A DNA stretch of 64,000 nucleotides. Source: an uncultured Flavobacteriaceae bacterium. Its GTDB lineage: Bacteria > Bacteroidota > Bacteroidia > Flavobacteriales > Flavobacteriaceae. Made by a program: the position numbers and the translations under genes. The notes below the pieces were generated by a model that ran no database searches, was not told where the DNA came from, and worked only from the letters and a program-made list of their open reading frames with translations. How positions within the stretch are numbered: position 1 is the first letter of the stretch; each line of letters opens with the position of its first letter. The DNA is taken from contig CANLWG010000001.1 of the NCBI GenBank assembly GCA_947494715.1, forward strand, positions 868,001 to 932,000. Reading direction: 5' to 3'. Below are positions 36,970 to 46,853 of this stretch, piece by piece.

Positions 36970-39105
36970 ATGTTTAACAAAGCAGAACGTTCAATTGTTT
37001 TTTTAGGATATGTTACTTTTGCCATTTCCTGTACACAGCAAAACAAAAATATGACGGACATAACAGCTCCAGTAGCCAAAAAAATACATAAGGAATTGGT
37101 TGCGCACGGTGAAGTTAGGACAGATGATTACTATTGGCTTAACGAAAGGGACAATAAGGACGTAATCGCCCATTTGGAACAAGAAAACGAGTACTACACC
37201 AAATTGACGAAACATACCAAGGACTTTGAAGAAAGGCTGTTCAGCGAGATGAAGTCTCGGATAAAGGAAGATGATTCGTCTGTGCCCTACAAGAGGAATG
37301 GTTATTGGTACGTAACCCGATATGAGACCGGAAAGGAATACCCTATTTATAGTAGATTTAAAGGCTCCCTGGATACCCCGGAAGAGATTATGTTCAATGG
37401 CAATGAAATGGCCAAAGGCCATGAATACTTTAATATAGGTGGGATTAGCATTAGTCCGGATAACAAATTGGCAGTTTTTGGGGTTGATACGGTTTCTAGG
37501 AGACAGTACACCCTGCGAATCAAAAATTTACAGACTGGAGAGATTTATGCCGATAAAATTGATAATACCACTGGCGGATCCGTTTGGGCAGATGATAACA
37601 GAACGCTGTTCTATGTGAAGAAGGATACCGTTACCTTACGTGCCGATAAAATCCTAAAACATAAATTGGGAACAGCATCCTCATCCGATATAGAAGTTTT
37701 TCACGAGCAGGACGAAACCTTTGGTACCTATGTGTATAAGACAAAATCCAAAAAATACATCGTAATTGGTTCCTATAGCACGTTAACATCGGAATTTAGA
37801 ACTCTTAAGGCAGACAAACCGGACGGGGAATTCAAGATTTTTTCACCACGGGAAAGAGGACTGGAATATTCAATTGTACACTATCAAGATGACTTTTACG
37901 TATTAACCAATAAGGATAAGGCAACTAATTTTAAGTTGATGAAGGCTAGCGAAGAAGATACGTCTTCTGAAAAATGGGAAGAGTTCATTCCACATCGTAA
38001 GGATGTCCTTTTGGAGGATATTGAAATATTCAAAGACTACTATGTGCTTTCGGAGCGGGAAAATGGCCTAAACCGAATTAAAATCGCACGTTGGGACAAT
38101 TCCGATACGTATTATCTCCCTTTTGATAGTGAGACCTATACGGCCTATGTAAGTAGAAATCCGGAATTCGATACGGATACCTTACGATTTGGATACAACT
38201 CCATGACCACACCTAGTTCGGTAATCGATTTTAACATGCTGACCAAGGGTAAGGAGGTAAAAAAGGAGCAAGAGGTGCTCGGTGGCCAATTCCAGAAGGA
38301 AAATTATCTTGAGAAACGCATATGGGCCAATGCAAAGGATGGTGCAAAAATACCGATGTCCATTGTGTATCACAAGGACACCCCATTAAACCAGGACACA
38401 CCCATTTTGCAATATGCCTATGGTTCCTATGGCGTAACCCTAGATCCTAATTTTTCGACGGTCCGCTTAAGCCTTTTGGATCGGGGCTTTGTATTTGCGC
38501 TTGCCCATATTCGTGGCGGGGAGTATTTGGGTAGGCCATGGTATGAGGATGGCAAGCTCTTAAACAAGAAGAACACGTTCACCGATTTTATAGATTGTTC
38601 CCGATATTTGATAGAAAAGGGATATACCTCGCAGGACCATTTATATGCCATGGGCGGATCGGCCGGAGGACTCCTCATGGGAGCAGTGGCCAATATGGCC
38701 CCGGAACTCTATAAGGGAATTGTTGCACAAGTACCTTTTGTAGATGTAATCACCACCATGTTTGATGATTCCATACCCTTAACCACGGGGGAATACGATG
38801 AATGGGGAAATCCCAACGAAAGAGAGTACTACGAGTATATGAAATCCTATTCTCCCTATGATAATGTTGAGGCAAAGGCATATCCAAATATGTTGGTGAC
38901 AACAGGACTTCACGATTCCCAGGTACAATATTTTGAACCGGCCAAATGGGTAGCGAAGCTTCGCGAACTTAAGACCGATGATAACCTTTTGTTGTTCAAT
39001 ATCAATATGGATGCAGGCCATGGAGGGGCTTCAGGTCGCTTTGAAGCTTTAAAGGAAACTGCAAAGGAATATGCCTTTTTATTAGATTTGGAAGGGAAAA
39101 TTTAA
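36970..39105 (+). CDS. Prolyl oligopeptidase family serine peptidase (S9A, protease II-like), lipoprotein
   Basis: A 711-residue S9A peptidase: a seven-bladed propeller domain (about residues 90-430) inserted before the C-terminal alpha/beta-hydrolase. The active-site motif is [12 protein letters not shown] (Ser near residue 564), with the Asp in [12 protein letters not shown] and the catalytic His in [12 protein letters not shown]. The overall similarity ([13 protein letters not shown] near the N-terminus; [16 protein letters not shown]) points to oligopeptidase B. The N-terminus has a lipoprotein signal with lipobox AISC, so it is exported; a later ATG at 37051 would give a cytoplasmic form. 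Monocistronic. Confidence 0.87.
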   Translation: MFNKAERSIVFLGYVTFAISCTQQNKNMTDITAPVAKKIHKELVAHGEVRTDDYYWLNERDNKDVIAHLEQENEYYTKLTKHTKDFEERLFSEMKSRIKEDDSSVPYKRNGYWYVTRYETGKEYPIYSRFKGSLDTPEEIMFNGNEMAKGHEYFNIGGISISPDNKLAVFGVDTVSRRQYTLRIKNLQTGEIYADKIDNTTGGSVWADDNRTLFYVKKDTVTLRADKILKHKLGTASSSDIEVFHEQDETFGTYVYKTKSKKYIVIGSYSTLTSEFRTLKADKPDGEFKIFSPRERGLEYSIVHYQDDFYVLTNKDKATNFKLMKASEEDTSSEKWEEFIPHRKDVLLEDIEIFKDYYVLSERENGLNRIKIARWDNSDTYYLPFDSETYTAYVSRNPEFDTDTLRFGYNSMTTPSSVIDFNMLTKGKEVKKEQEVLGGQFQKENYLEKRIWANAKDGAKIPMSIVYHKDTPLNQDTPILQYAYGSYGVTLDPNFSTVRLSLLDRGFVFALAHIRGGEYLGRPWYEDGKLLNKKNTFTDFIDCSRYLIEKGYTSQDHLYAMGGSAGGLLMGAVANMAPELYKGIVAQVPFVDVITTMFDDSIPLTTGEYDEWGNPNEREYYEYMKSYSPYDNVEAKAYPNMLVTTGLHDSQVQYFEPAKWVAKLRELKTDDNLLLFNINMDAGHGGASGRFEALKETAKEYAFLLDLEGKI

Positions 39106-39189
39106 TAATTCAAAAAAAAATGTAATTTTGCCCAAGAATTTTAGGGATTTTTCAAAAGTCCATTCAATTCAAAAACTTATACAGCCTTT

Positions 39190-40230
39190 ATGGAACATGA
39201 GATCAATGCTTGTAACAATGTCCTGGAACTCATAGGAAACACCCCACTTATAAAATTAGATAGAATAACGGCCAAGCTCAAGGGAAATTTCTATGCCAAG
39301 GTCGAGGCTTTCAATCCGGGCCATTCTTCAAAAGATCGGGTGGCGGCCTATATCATAGAAGAAGCGGAGAAAAGGGGAATTCTTTCCGAGGGTAGTACCA
39401 TAATCGAGACCACTTCGGGAAATACAGGTTTTAGTTTGGCCATGGTAAGCATTATTAAGGGCTACGAATGTATTCTTGCCGTAACCTCTAAATCTTCCAG
39501 GGACAAGATAGATATGCTCCGAGCCATGGGTGCCAAGGTTTATGTATGTCCGGCCCATGTAAGCGCGGATGATCCGAGATCTTATTACCAGGTTGCCAAA
39601 CGATTACATGAAGAAACCAAGGGCTCTATATATATAAATCAATATTTCAACGAACTGAATATAGATGCCCATTATAAGACTACTGGACCTGAGATTTGGA
39701 AACAGACAAATGGAAATATAACCCATTTGGTAGCCTGTAGCGGTACGGGAGGCACAATTTCTGGTGCGGCCCGATTTTTAAAGGAACAGAACCCTAATAT
39801 TAGAATCATAGGAGTGGATGCCTACGGTTCGGTATTAAAAAAATACCATGAAACTGGAGAGTTTGATTCTAAGGAAATCTATCCATATAGAATTGAAGGA
39901 CTTGGAAAGAACCTAATTCCGGCAGCTACCGATTTTGAGGCCATTGACGAATTTATAAAGGTTACCGATGAACAAAGTGCCCATACCGCACGTGAAATCT
40001 CTAGGACAGAGGGCTTATTTGTAGGTTACACTAGTGGTGCCGTCATGCAGGCCATAAAGCAATTAAGCATAAAGAATATCTTTAACAAGGACAGTAATGT
40101 TGTGATGATTTTTCCAGATCATGGATCGCGTTATATGAGTAAGATATACAATGATGAATGGATGGAGGATCAAGGCTTCTTTGATAGTAATACGGTAGAG
40201 GAAACCCAGGAAATCCAATTTATAAAATAA
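39190..40230 (+). CDS. Cysteine-synthase-like PLP enzyme, candidate cysteate synthase
   Basis: A 346-residue fold-type II PLP enzyme. The PLP-binding Lys is K48 in [11 protein letters not shown], the substrate loop is TTSGNTG (74-80) and the phosphate-binding loop is GTGGT (185-189). Cystathionine-beta-synthase-like features (EGLGKNLIP) appear later. The usual GSVKDR of cysteine synthases is HSSKDR here, and the protein is about 30 residues longer than CysK/CysM. The next gene is an alpha-oxoamine synthase; in Capnocytophaga the capnine enzymes are a cysteate synthase of this type (O-phosphoserine plus sulfite to cysteate) and a cysteate acyltransferase. From this pairing I infer cysteate synthase; an ordinary cysteine synthase cannot be excluded. 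Confidence 0.72.
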   Translation: MEHEINACNNVLELIGNTPLIKLDRITAKLKGNFYAKVEAFNPGHSSKDRVAAYIIEEAEKRGILSEGSTIIETTSGNTGFSLAMVSIIKGYECILAVTSKSSRDKIDMLRAMGAKVYVCPAHVSADDPRSYYQVAKRLHEETKGSIYINQYFNELNIDAHYKTTGPEIWKQTNGNITHLVACSGTGGTISGAARFLKEQNPNIRIIGVDAYGSVLKKYHETGEFDSKEIYPYRIEGLGKNLIPAATDFEAIDEFIKVTDEQSAHTAREISRTEGLFVGYTSGAVMQAIKQLSIKNIFNKDSNVVMIFPDHGSRYMSKIYNDEWMEDQGFFDSNTVEETQEIQFIK

Positions 40231-40255
40231 TAATGTTATCATCTTATTGATAAAC

Positions 40256-40287
40256 AAAAAGCAATACCGTTTGGGCATTGCTTTTTT
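40256..40287 (+). terminator. Rho-independent terminator between the two PLP enzyme genes
   Basis: A stem AAAAAGCAAT / ATTGCTTTTT with an 11-base loop runs directly into more T. It suggests the downstream synthase has its own promoter. Confidence 0.85.
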
Positions 40288-40327
40288 GTTTACCGGCAAA
40301 AATTTATGAAGGCAAGGTAAAAATCCA

Positions 40328-40335
40328 TATTTTTG
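40328..40335 (+). promoter_or_regulatory. TAnnTTTG -7-like element before the alpha-oxoamine synthase
   Basis: TATTTTTG lies 23 bases before the ATG at 40359 and after the terminator at 40256-40287. I do not find a TTG at the right distance upstream, so this is a partial match only. Confidence 0.4.
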
Positions 40336-40358
40336 CAGGTAAAATCAACCCAAGCTAC

Positions 40359-41618
40359 ATGAGAGACTTATTTGATAGAATAACCGAAAATAAGGGTCCT
40401 TTGGGAAAATGGGCTTCACAAGCGGAAGGCTACTTCGTCTTTCCTAAATTAGAGGGTCCGATTTCAAACCGAATGAAGTTCCAAGGCAAGGAAGTCATTA
40501 CATGGAGTATTAATGATTATCTGGGGCTGGCAAACTTACCGGAAATTAAAAAGGTTGATGGTGAAGCGGCTATGGAGCATGGTGCTGCTTATCCGATGGG
40601 AGCACGGATGATGAGTGGTCATACCGATTATCACGAACAACTAGAGCAGGAGTTGGCCGATTTCGTTTATAAAGAATCCGCATACTTATTGAATTTTGGC
40701 TATCAAGGTATTATGTCCGCAATAGATGCCTTGGTCTCAAAAGACGATATCATCGTTTATGATGTAGATGCACATGCCTGTATTATTGATGGTGTACGTC
40801 TTCATATGGGCAAACGCTTTACTTTTAAGCATAACGATGTAGATAGCCTGGAGAAGAATTTGGAAAGGGCCACCAAGATGGCCGAACATAACGGTGGAGG
40901 TATCCTGGTCATTTCCGAAGGTGTTTTTGGTATGCGGGGAGAGCAGGGGAAATTAAAGGAAATTGTTGCCCTGAAGAAAAAATTTCAATTCCGTTTGTTG
41001 GTTGATGATGCCCATGGTTTTGGAACTTTAGGAGCTACTGGTGCAGGTGCCGGGGAGGAGCAAGGGGTGCAGGACGACATTGACGTATATTTTGCCACTT
41101 TCGCCAAATCTATGGCCGGCATTGGTGCGTTTTTGGCGGCGGACAAGGAAATTATTGACTACCTCAAATACAATTTACGATCCCAAATGTTCGCCAAATC
41201 CCTTCCCATGATTTATGTAAAGGGAGCCCTGAAGCGATTGGATATGTTACGGACCCAACCTAAACTTAAGGCCAAGTTATGGGAAAATGTAAATGCATTG
41301 CAGAATGGACTTAAGAGCAAAGGCTTTGATATAGGAAACACAAATACCTGCGTAACACCGGTCTATTTGAATGGAAGTATTCCAGAAGCTATGGCATTGG
41401 TAAAAGACCTCCGGGAAAATCATAGAATATTCTGCTCTATAGTTGTTTATCCGGTTATACCTAAAGGATTGATTTTACTTAGAATGATTCCAACGGCTAC
41501 GCACACAATGGAGGATATTGAACAGACTTTGGATGCTTTTTCCGCTATTCGCGAGCGACTTCAAAATGGAACATACAAAAAGCTATCGGCAGCCGTAGCC
41601 GCTGCCATGGGAGAATAA
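40359..41618 (+). CDS. Alpha-oxoamine synthase (serine palmitoyltransferase / cysteate-C-fatty acyltransferase type)
   Basis: A 419-residue fold-type I PLP enzyme that joins an amino acid to an acyl thioester with loss of CO2. Key motifs are the nucleotide/PLP-stacking His region YDVDAHACIIDG, the PLP Asp in LLVDDAHGFG (216-222) and the Schiff-base Lys K250 in FATFAKSMAGIGAF. DDAHG in place of the DEAHS of AONS and KBL is what I expect for Bacteroidota serine palmitoyltransferase-like enzymes. The ATG at 40359 is the true start; the earlier TTG lies in a terminator loop. With the cysteine-synthase-like gene upstream it could make 3-ketocapnine from cysteate (CapB-like). Serine as substrate is equally compatible with the motifs. 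Confidence 0.8.
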   Translation: MRDLFDRITENKGPLGKWASQAEGYFVFPKLEGPISNRMKFQGKEVITWSINDYLGLANLPEIKKVDGEAAMEHGAAYPMGARMMSGHTDYHEQLEQELADFVYKESAYLLNFGYQGIMSAIDALVSKDDIIVYDVDAHACIIDGVRLHMGKRFTFKHNDVDSLEKNLERATKMAEHNGGGILVISEGVFGMRGEQGKLKEIVALKKKFQFRLLVDDAHGFGTLGATGAGAGEEQGVQDDIDVYFATFAKSMAGIGAFLAADKEIIDYLKYNLRSQMFAKSLPMIYVKGALKRLDMLRTQPKLKAKLWENVNALQNGLKSKGFDIGNTNTCVTPVYLNGSIPEAMALVKDLRENHRIFCSIVVYPVIPKGLILLRMIPTATHTMEDIEQTLDAFSAIRERLQNGTYKKLSAAVAAAMGE

Positions 41619-41698
41619 CAAAATCCAAATTTTGTAAATCTCAATATCCAAACTCCAAGTTCTAATGATGGTTTTGGGTTTGTCCTTTCTATAATTTA

Positions 41699-42817
41699 TT
41701 AGAGCTCTTTGCGATATGTTCTTCTGCGCTTGTAAATAATAGGGTTAAAATGTTTCCACATTTGGCGAATGGCCACATTTTCTTCCAACTCCGGAGTTCG
41801 GTAGCACATTTCAATGTTTTTCTCGGTAAAGGTTTTGTAGTATTCATTAAAGATAATAGCCGTAACACCTTTGTTCTGGTATTCCGGATGGATTCCTATC
41901 AGGTAAAAAATAACATCTTTACTTTCCTTTTTAGCCTTTAAAAGATGGAATATTCCAAAGGGTATTAATTTTCCCTTTGCTTTTTGTAGGGCCTTGGAAA
42001 ATGATGGCATTACTATGGCAAAGGCGATAAGGTTATCATCTTTATCCACGATAAACTTGATATATTCCGGATTTATAAAACTGATGTATTTCTTTTTGAA
42101 ATATGCTTTTTGAACATCGGTGATAGGCACAAAAGATGAGAGTTTGGAATACGTTTCGTTGAACAGGTCGAACATCTGGTCCGCCATGGGAAGAACATCC
42201 TTTGTTTTTGTGAAATTAATCTCCCTTAAACCATATCTACGTTTTACAAGGTCGTTTAGTTTGGTGAAAAGTGCGGGATCCGCATTACTGGTGGGAAATT
42301 TATTTTCCATATATTCCTTTTCCTTAACAAATCCCAAAAGCTCATAGTGCTTTTTGTAGTAAGGATGGTTGTACCAGGTAATCATGGTTCCAATATGATC
42401 AAATCCCTCGATCAAGACTCCAACCTTGTCCAAATTGGAAAAGCCCACAGGCCCTTCCATATATTCCAATTCATTCTGTTTACCTATCTCAACTACTTTT
42501 TGCAATAGGGCTTCCGAAACCTCGGAGTCATCCTTAAAATCGAACCAGCCAAAACGGATTTTCTTGATTTTTTGTTCCTTGACCTCCAGCCAGTTGATGA
42601 TGGCAACGACACGCCCGACAATTTCTTGGTTTTTGTACGCCAAAAAAAACCAAGCATCGGCCGACTTGAATGCAGGGTTTTTGGTTTTATCAAAGGTTTC
42701 CAGTTCTTCTTTGATGATTGGTGGCACCCAATAAGGAGAATCTTTATACAACATGAAAGGAAACTTCACAAATTCCTTTAGTTCAGATTTTGATATAGCT
42801 TCTTTAAGGGTGACCAT
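41699..42817 (-). CDS. GNAT-fold protein of about 370 residues, candidate long-chain N-acyltransferase
   Basis: A 372-residue cytoplasmic protein with two GNAT-like halves. The first half has FPFMLYKDSPYWVPP near residues 18-32, then DAWFFLAYKNQEIVGRVVA and EYMEGPVGFSNLDKVG. The second has IGIHPEYQNKGVTAIIFNEY (acyl-CoA-binding loop, Q-N-K-G) and ends ELEENVAIRQMWKHFNP. It converges on the alpha-oxoamine synthase gene, 80 bases apart. Two-part GNAT proteins of this size include the bacterial ceramide synthase of Caulobacter, so an N-acyl transfer to a sphingolipid or sulfonolipid base is a plausible but untested role. Some databases call such proteins GTP cyclohydrolase; I see no support for that. 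Confidence 0.62.
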   Translation of the reverse strand: MVTLKEAISKSELKEFVKFPFMLYKDSPYWVPPIIKEELETFDKTKNPAFKSADAWFFLAYKNQEIVGRVVAIINWLEVKEQKIKKIRFGWFDFKDDSEVSEALLQKVVEIGKQNELEYMEGPVGFSNLDKVGVLIEGFDHIGTMITWYNHPYYKKHYELLGFVKEKEYMENKFPTSNADPALFTKLNDLVKRRYGLREINFTKTKDVLPMADQMFDLFNETYSKLSSFVPITDVQKAYFKKKYISFINPEYIKFIVDKDDNLIAFAIVMPSFSKALQKAKGKLIPFGIFHLLKAKKESKDVIFYLIGIHPEYQNKGVTAIIFNEYYKTFTEKNIEMCYRTPELEENVAIRQMWKHFNPIIYKRRRTYRKEL

Positions 42818-42915
42818 ACGGTAGTTTTTGTAGGGTCAATATTAGGCATATTTAACTTGGGAATAAAATCCCTGTCCCTAAATTGTTGAGGGTAAAATAG
42901 AAGGGTTTTTAAAAG

Positions 42916-43986
42916 TTAAAACTCGATGACACCGCCATCCCTGTTTTTTTTCTTTTTCTCTTCCTTTCTCAATTTTCGTAGCTGTTTTTTGGAAGGTCCT
43001 AAATCGATGTCCTCCGCCCCTGATCCGTCTTTTCTCTTTTTTCTTTTCTCTTTTTCCTTCTTCTTCATGGAGTTTTTTTGGATCGGACCTCCATTCTCCC
43101 CAGCTTTCTGTTCGTCAATAGGCTTAAAGGTATCCTTGTGAAAATCAAATCGGTAAGATACCCCCATGGTCACAAATATACGGGAAGGGTTGTTTTTAAA
43201 ACTTGCGCCAAGATTAATATCCGCCTGAAGATTTTCATTGAACAAATGGGCTACACCACTACGTAACAGTACATCGGAATATCTATCACTATTAATACCC
43301 TGATTCTCCACAAAAACACTCCATTTAGGATTCCTAAAGGCATGAGAAAGGGAAACCAAATAACTCCATTCGGGAAAATCGGTTCCGATCCGATCATAGG
43401 CAATATTGGAAATCAATACAAACCTTGGCGTAAGCCGACTTTGTGTAGCCACCATGACACGTGGTGATATGGTAGGATCTCCCACATAGAACGGATTGTC
43501 CCCGAACACAAAATTGGCTCCGGCATAGACGGAAACGGAGGGGATGAGATTTTTTAACTGAAATAGATAATTGGCCCGCCAACTATACAAATTGGGTTTG
43601 TTACGTTCAGGAGCCTTGTACCGATCATAGATTAAAAACTTAAGACCCAAACGATTCCGATTAAAGTTGGTACGTGATTCTTCGGTTCCGAAATTGGCGA
43701 ACGTAATGTTTTGATTTTGGAAGGTACCCTCCCAATTGAGCTCCAATTCTTCAAATAAAAGCCCATAACGTAAGGAAATATCGGTTCCCCAGATATTGGA
43801 TTGGGTATTCAATCGGGTATGGTCCTGTTGTTCATAAAAGACACCCATCTCTGCCTGAACCACATTCTTCCCTACCGCATAGGCGCTTACGGAAAGTCCG
43901 GGTCGATTGGAATTTATGACATCTGTGTATTGCGAGAATGTAGAAATAGAAAAGCTAAATACAATCAAATAAACGAGTTGCTTCAT
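42916..43986 (-). CDS. Outer-membrane beta-barrel protein with a Lys-rich C-terminal extension
   Basis: A 356-residue exported protein (signal MKQLVYLIVFSFSISTFS) that resembles the phenol-degradation-type transporter family of outer-membrane barrels. It has RPGLSVSAYAVGKNVVQAEMG, many amphipathic strands ending in aromatic residues, and FVENQGINSDRYSDVLLRSG near the C-terminal strands. The last strand is FVTMGVSYRFDF at about residue 280. Instead of ending there, the protein continues for about 70 residues of highly charged, Lys/Arg/Glu-rich sequence (EKEKRKKRKD, KKQLRKLRKEEKKKKN). That tail is unusual for a barrel, which normally ends with the last aromatic residue. Confidence 0.75.
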   Translation of the reverse strand: MKQLVYLIVFSFSISTFSQYTDVINSNRPGLSVSAYAVGKNVVQAEMGVFYEQQDHTRLNTQSNIWGTDISLRYGLLFEELELNWEGTFQNQNITFANFGTEESRTNFNRNRLGLKFLIYDRYKAPERNKPNLYSWRANYLFQLKNLIPSVSVYAGANFVFGDNPFYVGDPTISPRVMVATQSRLTPRFVLISNIAYDRIGTDFPEWSYLVSLSHAFRNPKWSVFVENQGINSDRYSDVLLRSGVAHLFNENLQADINLGASFKNNPSRIFVTMGVSYRFDFHKDTFKPIDEQKAGENGGPIQKNSMKKKEKEKRKKRKDGSGAEDIDLGPSKKQLRKLRKEEKKKKNRDGGVIEF

Positions 43987-44111
43987 GTTTAAACTGCTGA
44001 TTAATAGTCTAAATGGGCATATCGTTTAGTGGTTTTATCATTATTTTAGCACTTTTGCCCTGATAATACAACGTTAGAATTGTACTTTTGATATAACACA
44101 ATTAAAATAAT

Positions 44112-44375
44112 ATGGGGTTTTTAAAAGCAATCTTAATACTTCTGCTGTTTTACTATCTCGTAAAGATGCTCTTCAGAATGTTTGCTCCAAGGCTTTTTAG
44201 CTTTGCTGCCAAAAAAACGGAGGCCCATTTTAAGGAGAGATTTGATGAGTTTGCACGACAGAATGGACAGCAGGATGAGCCTATTGGGGATATAATTATC
44301 GACAAGAAACCGTCTAAAAAATTCGACCCTTCCAAAAAAGTAGGGGAATATATTGACTTTGAGGAAATTGATTGA
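44112..44375 (+). CDS. DUF4834 family small membrane protein
   Basis: An 87-residue protein with one N-terminal hydrophobic segment (GFLKAILILLLFYYLVKMLF) followed by a charged tail ending KVGEYIDFEEID. This is the form of DUF4834, common in Flavobacteriaceae directly before a YfhO-type gene. TACTTTTG at 44083-44090 may be a -7 element. It begins the plus-strand group that runs to 49590. Function unknown. Confidence 0.85.
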   Translation: MGFLKAILILLLFYYLVKMLFRMFAPRLFSFAAKKTEAHFKERFDEFARQNGQQDEPIGDIIIDKKPSKKFDPSKKVGEYIDFEEID

Positions 44376-44408
44376 TTATCTTGCCTTGATCAACTTTCGC
44401 ATTGACCA

Positions 44409-46853
44409 ATGAAGAACTCACTCAAAGCTCTTTTTACTCATTTTTTTGTTACGGTTTTTTTTGTTGTCGCTGCTCTGGCTTATTTTCACCCGGTTCTTCA
44501 GGGAAAGGTCATAGAACAATCAGATATTATTCAGTTCACTGGTATGGCCAAGGAACAGAATGATTTCAGAAAACGAACCGGTGAAGAGCCTTATTGGACC
44601 AATAGTGCCTTTGGAGGGATGCCCACATATCAATTAGGCGCCTACTATCCTCATGATTATATAAAAAAACTGGATAGGCTAATTCGTTTTTTACCACGCC
44701 CGGCTGACTATTTATTTCTTTATTTCATCGGATTTTACATACTCCTTTGTTGCCTAAAAGTAGATTATCGCCTTGCCGTTTTAGGCGCCTTGGCATTTGG
44801 TTTCTCAACCTATTTGATTATAATTTTAGGTGTAGGACATAATGCCAAGGCCCATGCCCTTGGATATTTGCCCATTCTTTTAGGAGGGATTATATTGACC
44901 TTTCGAAAAAAATACCTCTGGGGTTTTGTACTTACGGCCCTTGCCATGGCTTTGGAAGTGGTGGCCAATCACTACCAAATGACCTACTATGGTATGTTGT
45001 TGATTTTGATATTGGGTCTAGTATATCTCGTTTATGCTATAAAAAAAGGACAAGTAAAACATTTTTTTATTTCCGTTGGAATTTTGGTGGTCGCCGTGAC
45101 TTTGGGTATAGCAGCCAATGCTACCAGTCTCATGGCCACAAAGGAATACGCTGAATGGAGTACCCGCGGAAAATCTGAATTGACCATAGATTATAAAGGT
45201 AATCCCAAAGAGAATCTGGATGGTTTGGATACCGAATATATAACCCGATGGAGTTATGGAATTTCGGAATCCCTAAATCTATTCGTACCCCGCCTTTTTG
45301 GAGGGTCTTCCCAAGAAGATTTGAAGGAGAATTCAAAGACCTATGGTTTTTTGATAGATCAAGGCATTCCACGTGGCCAGGCCCTTAATTTTTCAAGTGG
45401 AATAGCTCTGTATTGGGGTGACCAACCGGGAACCTCTGGTCCAGCCTACATTGGTGCCATTATCTTTTTTCTTTTCATTTTAGGACTCATTTTGGTAAAG
45501 GGAAAGGCAAAATGGTGGCTTTTAGGAGGAACCTTAATGTCTTTGTTATTGTCGTGGGGAAAGAATTTTGGTTTCCTAACCGATTTTATGATCGACTATT
45601 TTCCGCTATATGACAAGTTTCGTGCAGTATCGTCCATACAGGTGATCTTAGAGCTTTGCGCACCAATTTTGGCCATTTTGGCCTTGCAAGTTCTTTTTAA
45701 GAAGACGGTTTCAAAGACCAATAAGTTGAAGGCACTAAGATTTTCTTTTTTTATTGTCTTTGGGTTAGGTATCCTATTGTTTTTGGTAAAGGGGATGTTT
45801 GACTTTTCAGGCTATCATGATGACACCATAAAACGATATTATGGGGATGAAATGTTGGATCTTATTCAATCCGATAGAAAGACAGTATATACCAGTGATC
45901 TTTTTCGCTCCCTGATTTATGTGTTTTTGGCCGCTTTGGCCATTTGGTTCTTTCTCAAAGAAAAAATCAAGCAGAATGTTGCGGTTATTCTATTAGGTCT
46001 ATTAATGGTATCCGATTTGGTTGGTGTAAACCTTAGGTATGTAAATGAAGAAAATTTTATAGCCAAAAGGCGTATGACAAGGCCATTTCAAGAAACGCCG
46101 GCGGATACTGAAATTCTTAGGGATACGACCAATTTTAGGGTGTTTGATCAAACGCAAGGCTTTGAAGGCGCGCGCACCTCATATTTCCATAAGACCATAT
46201 CCGGTTATCATGCAGCAAAACCTGCTGGTATGGAAGACCTATTCTATTTTCATATCGCTCAAGGCAATATCGGGATTCTTAATATGTTGAACGTAAAATA
46301 TGTAATTCAACAAGATGAAGAGGGTAGGAGCTATCCGACATTGAATCCTGATGCCAATGGCAATGCTTGGTTTGTAGAAAAATTATTGCCGGTAAAGGAT
46401 GCCAATACTGAAATTCTTGATTTGGATAGTCTGGATACCAAAAGAAATGCCATCGTCAATACAACTAAGTTTCCTAGTATTAACCGGTTTAATTTTACCG
46501 TAGATTCAATCGCTTCTATCACTTTAACGGATTACAAGCCCAATCATTTGACGTATCGATCTGTAAATTCCAATGCAGGTGCCTCAGTTTTTTCGGAAAT
46601 GTACTATCCCCATGGCTGGAATGTATATGTAGATGGAAGTCCCAAAAAGCATTTTAGGATTAACTATGTTTTAAGGGCGTTAATGCTTCCAGAAGGAGAG
46701 CATACCATTGAGTTCAAGTTTGAGCCAAAAATAGTCGCCACAGGAAGTCAAATTACCTTGGCAAGTTCTGTCCTCCTCGGATTGATTATTTTGAGTGGAC
46801 TAGGATTTACCTTTTGGCGTTCTCGGAGGAAAGAAAAAGGAACGGCCCAATGA
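44409..46853 (+). CDS. YfhO-like polytopic membrane protein, probable glycosyltransferase accessory
   Basis: An 814-residue membrane protein with about 12-13 hydrophobic helices, the first at residues 8-28. The C-terminal domain is soluble and beta-rich (YYPHGWNVYVDGSPKKHFRINY, then LPEGEHTIEFKFEP), the standard YfhO ending. YfhO proteins resemble GT-C type enzymes and are linked to glycosylation of cell-surface polymers. In the first loop, the acidic pair in EQSDIIQF and WTNSAFGGMPTYQLG fits the GT-C arrangement. The stop codon overlaps the start of the glycosyltransferase gene (ATGA), so the two are translationally coupled. Confidence 0.85.
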   Translation: MKNSLKALFTHFFVTVFFVVAALAYFHPVLQGKVIEQSDIIQFTGMAKEQNDFRKRTGEEPYWTNSAFGGMPTYQLGAYYPHDYIKKLDRLIRFLPRPADYLFLYFIGFYILLCCLKVDYRLAVLGALAFGFSTYLIIILGVGHNAKAHALGYLPILLGGIILTFRKKYLWGFVLTALAMALEVVANHYQMTYYGMLLILILGLVYLVYAIKKGQVKHFFISVGILVVAVTLGIAANATSLMATKEYAEWSTRGKSELTIDYKGNPKENLDGLDTEYITRWSYGISESLNLFVPRLFGGSSQEDLKENSKTYGFLIDQGIPRGQALNFSSGIALYWGDQPGTSGPAYIGAIIFFLFILGLILVKGKAKWWLLGGTLMSLLLSWGKNFGFLTDFMIDYFPLYDKFRAVSSIQVILELCAPILAILALQVLFKKTVSKTNKLKALRFSFFIVFGLGILLFLVKGMFDFSGYHDDTIKRYYGDEMLDLIQSDRKTVYTSDLFRSLIYVFLAALAIWFFLKEKIKQNVAVILLGLLMVSDLVGVNLRYVNEENFIAKRRMTRPFQETPADTEILRDTTNFRVFDQTQGFEGARTSYFHKTISGYHAAKPAGMEDLFYFHIAQGNIGILNMLNVKYVIQQDEEGRSYPTLNPDANGNAWFVEKLLPVKDANTEILDLDSLDTKRNAIVNTTKFPSINRFNFTVDSIASITLTDYKPNHLTYRSVNSNAGASVFSEMYYPHGWNVYVDGSPKKHFRINYVLRALMLPEGEHTIEFKFEPKIVATGSQITLASSVLLGLIILSGLGFTFWRSRRKEKGTAQ

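Noticed and set aside
42926-43141. Plus-strand ORF opposite the Lys-rich tail
   Set aside because: Mirror of a purine-rich coding stretch, giving poly-Phe/Ser; no start context.
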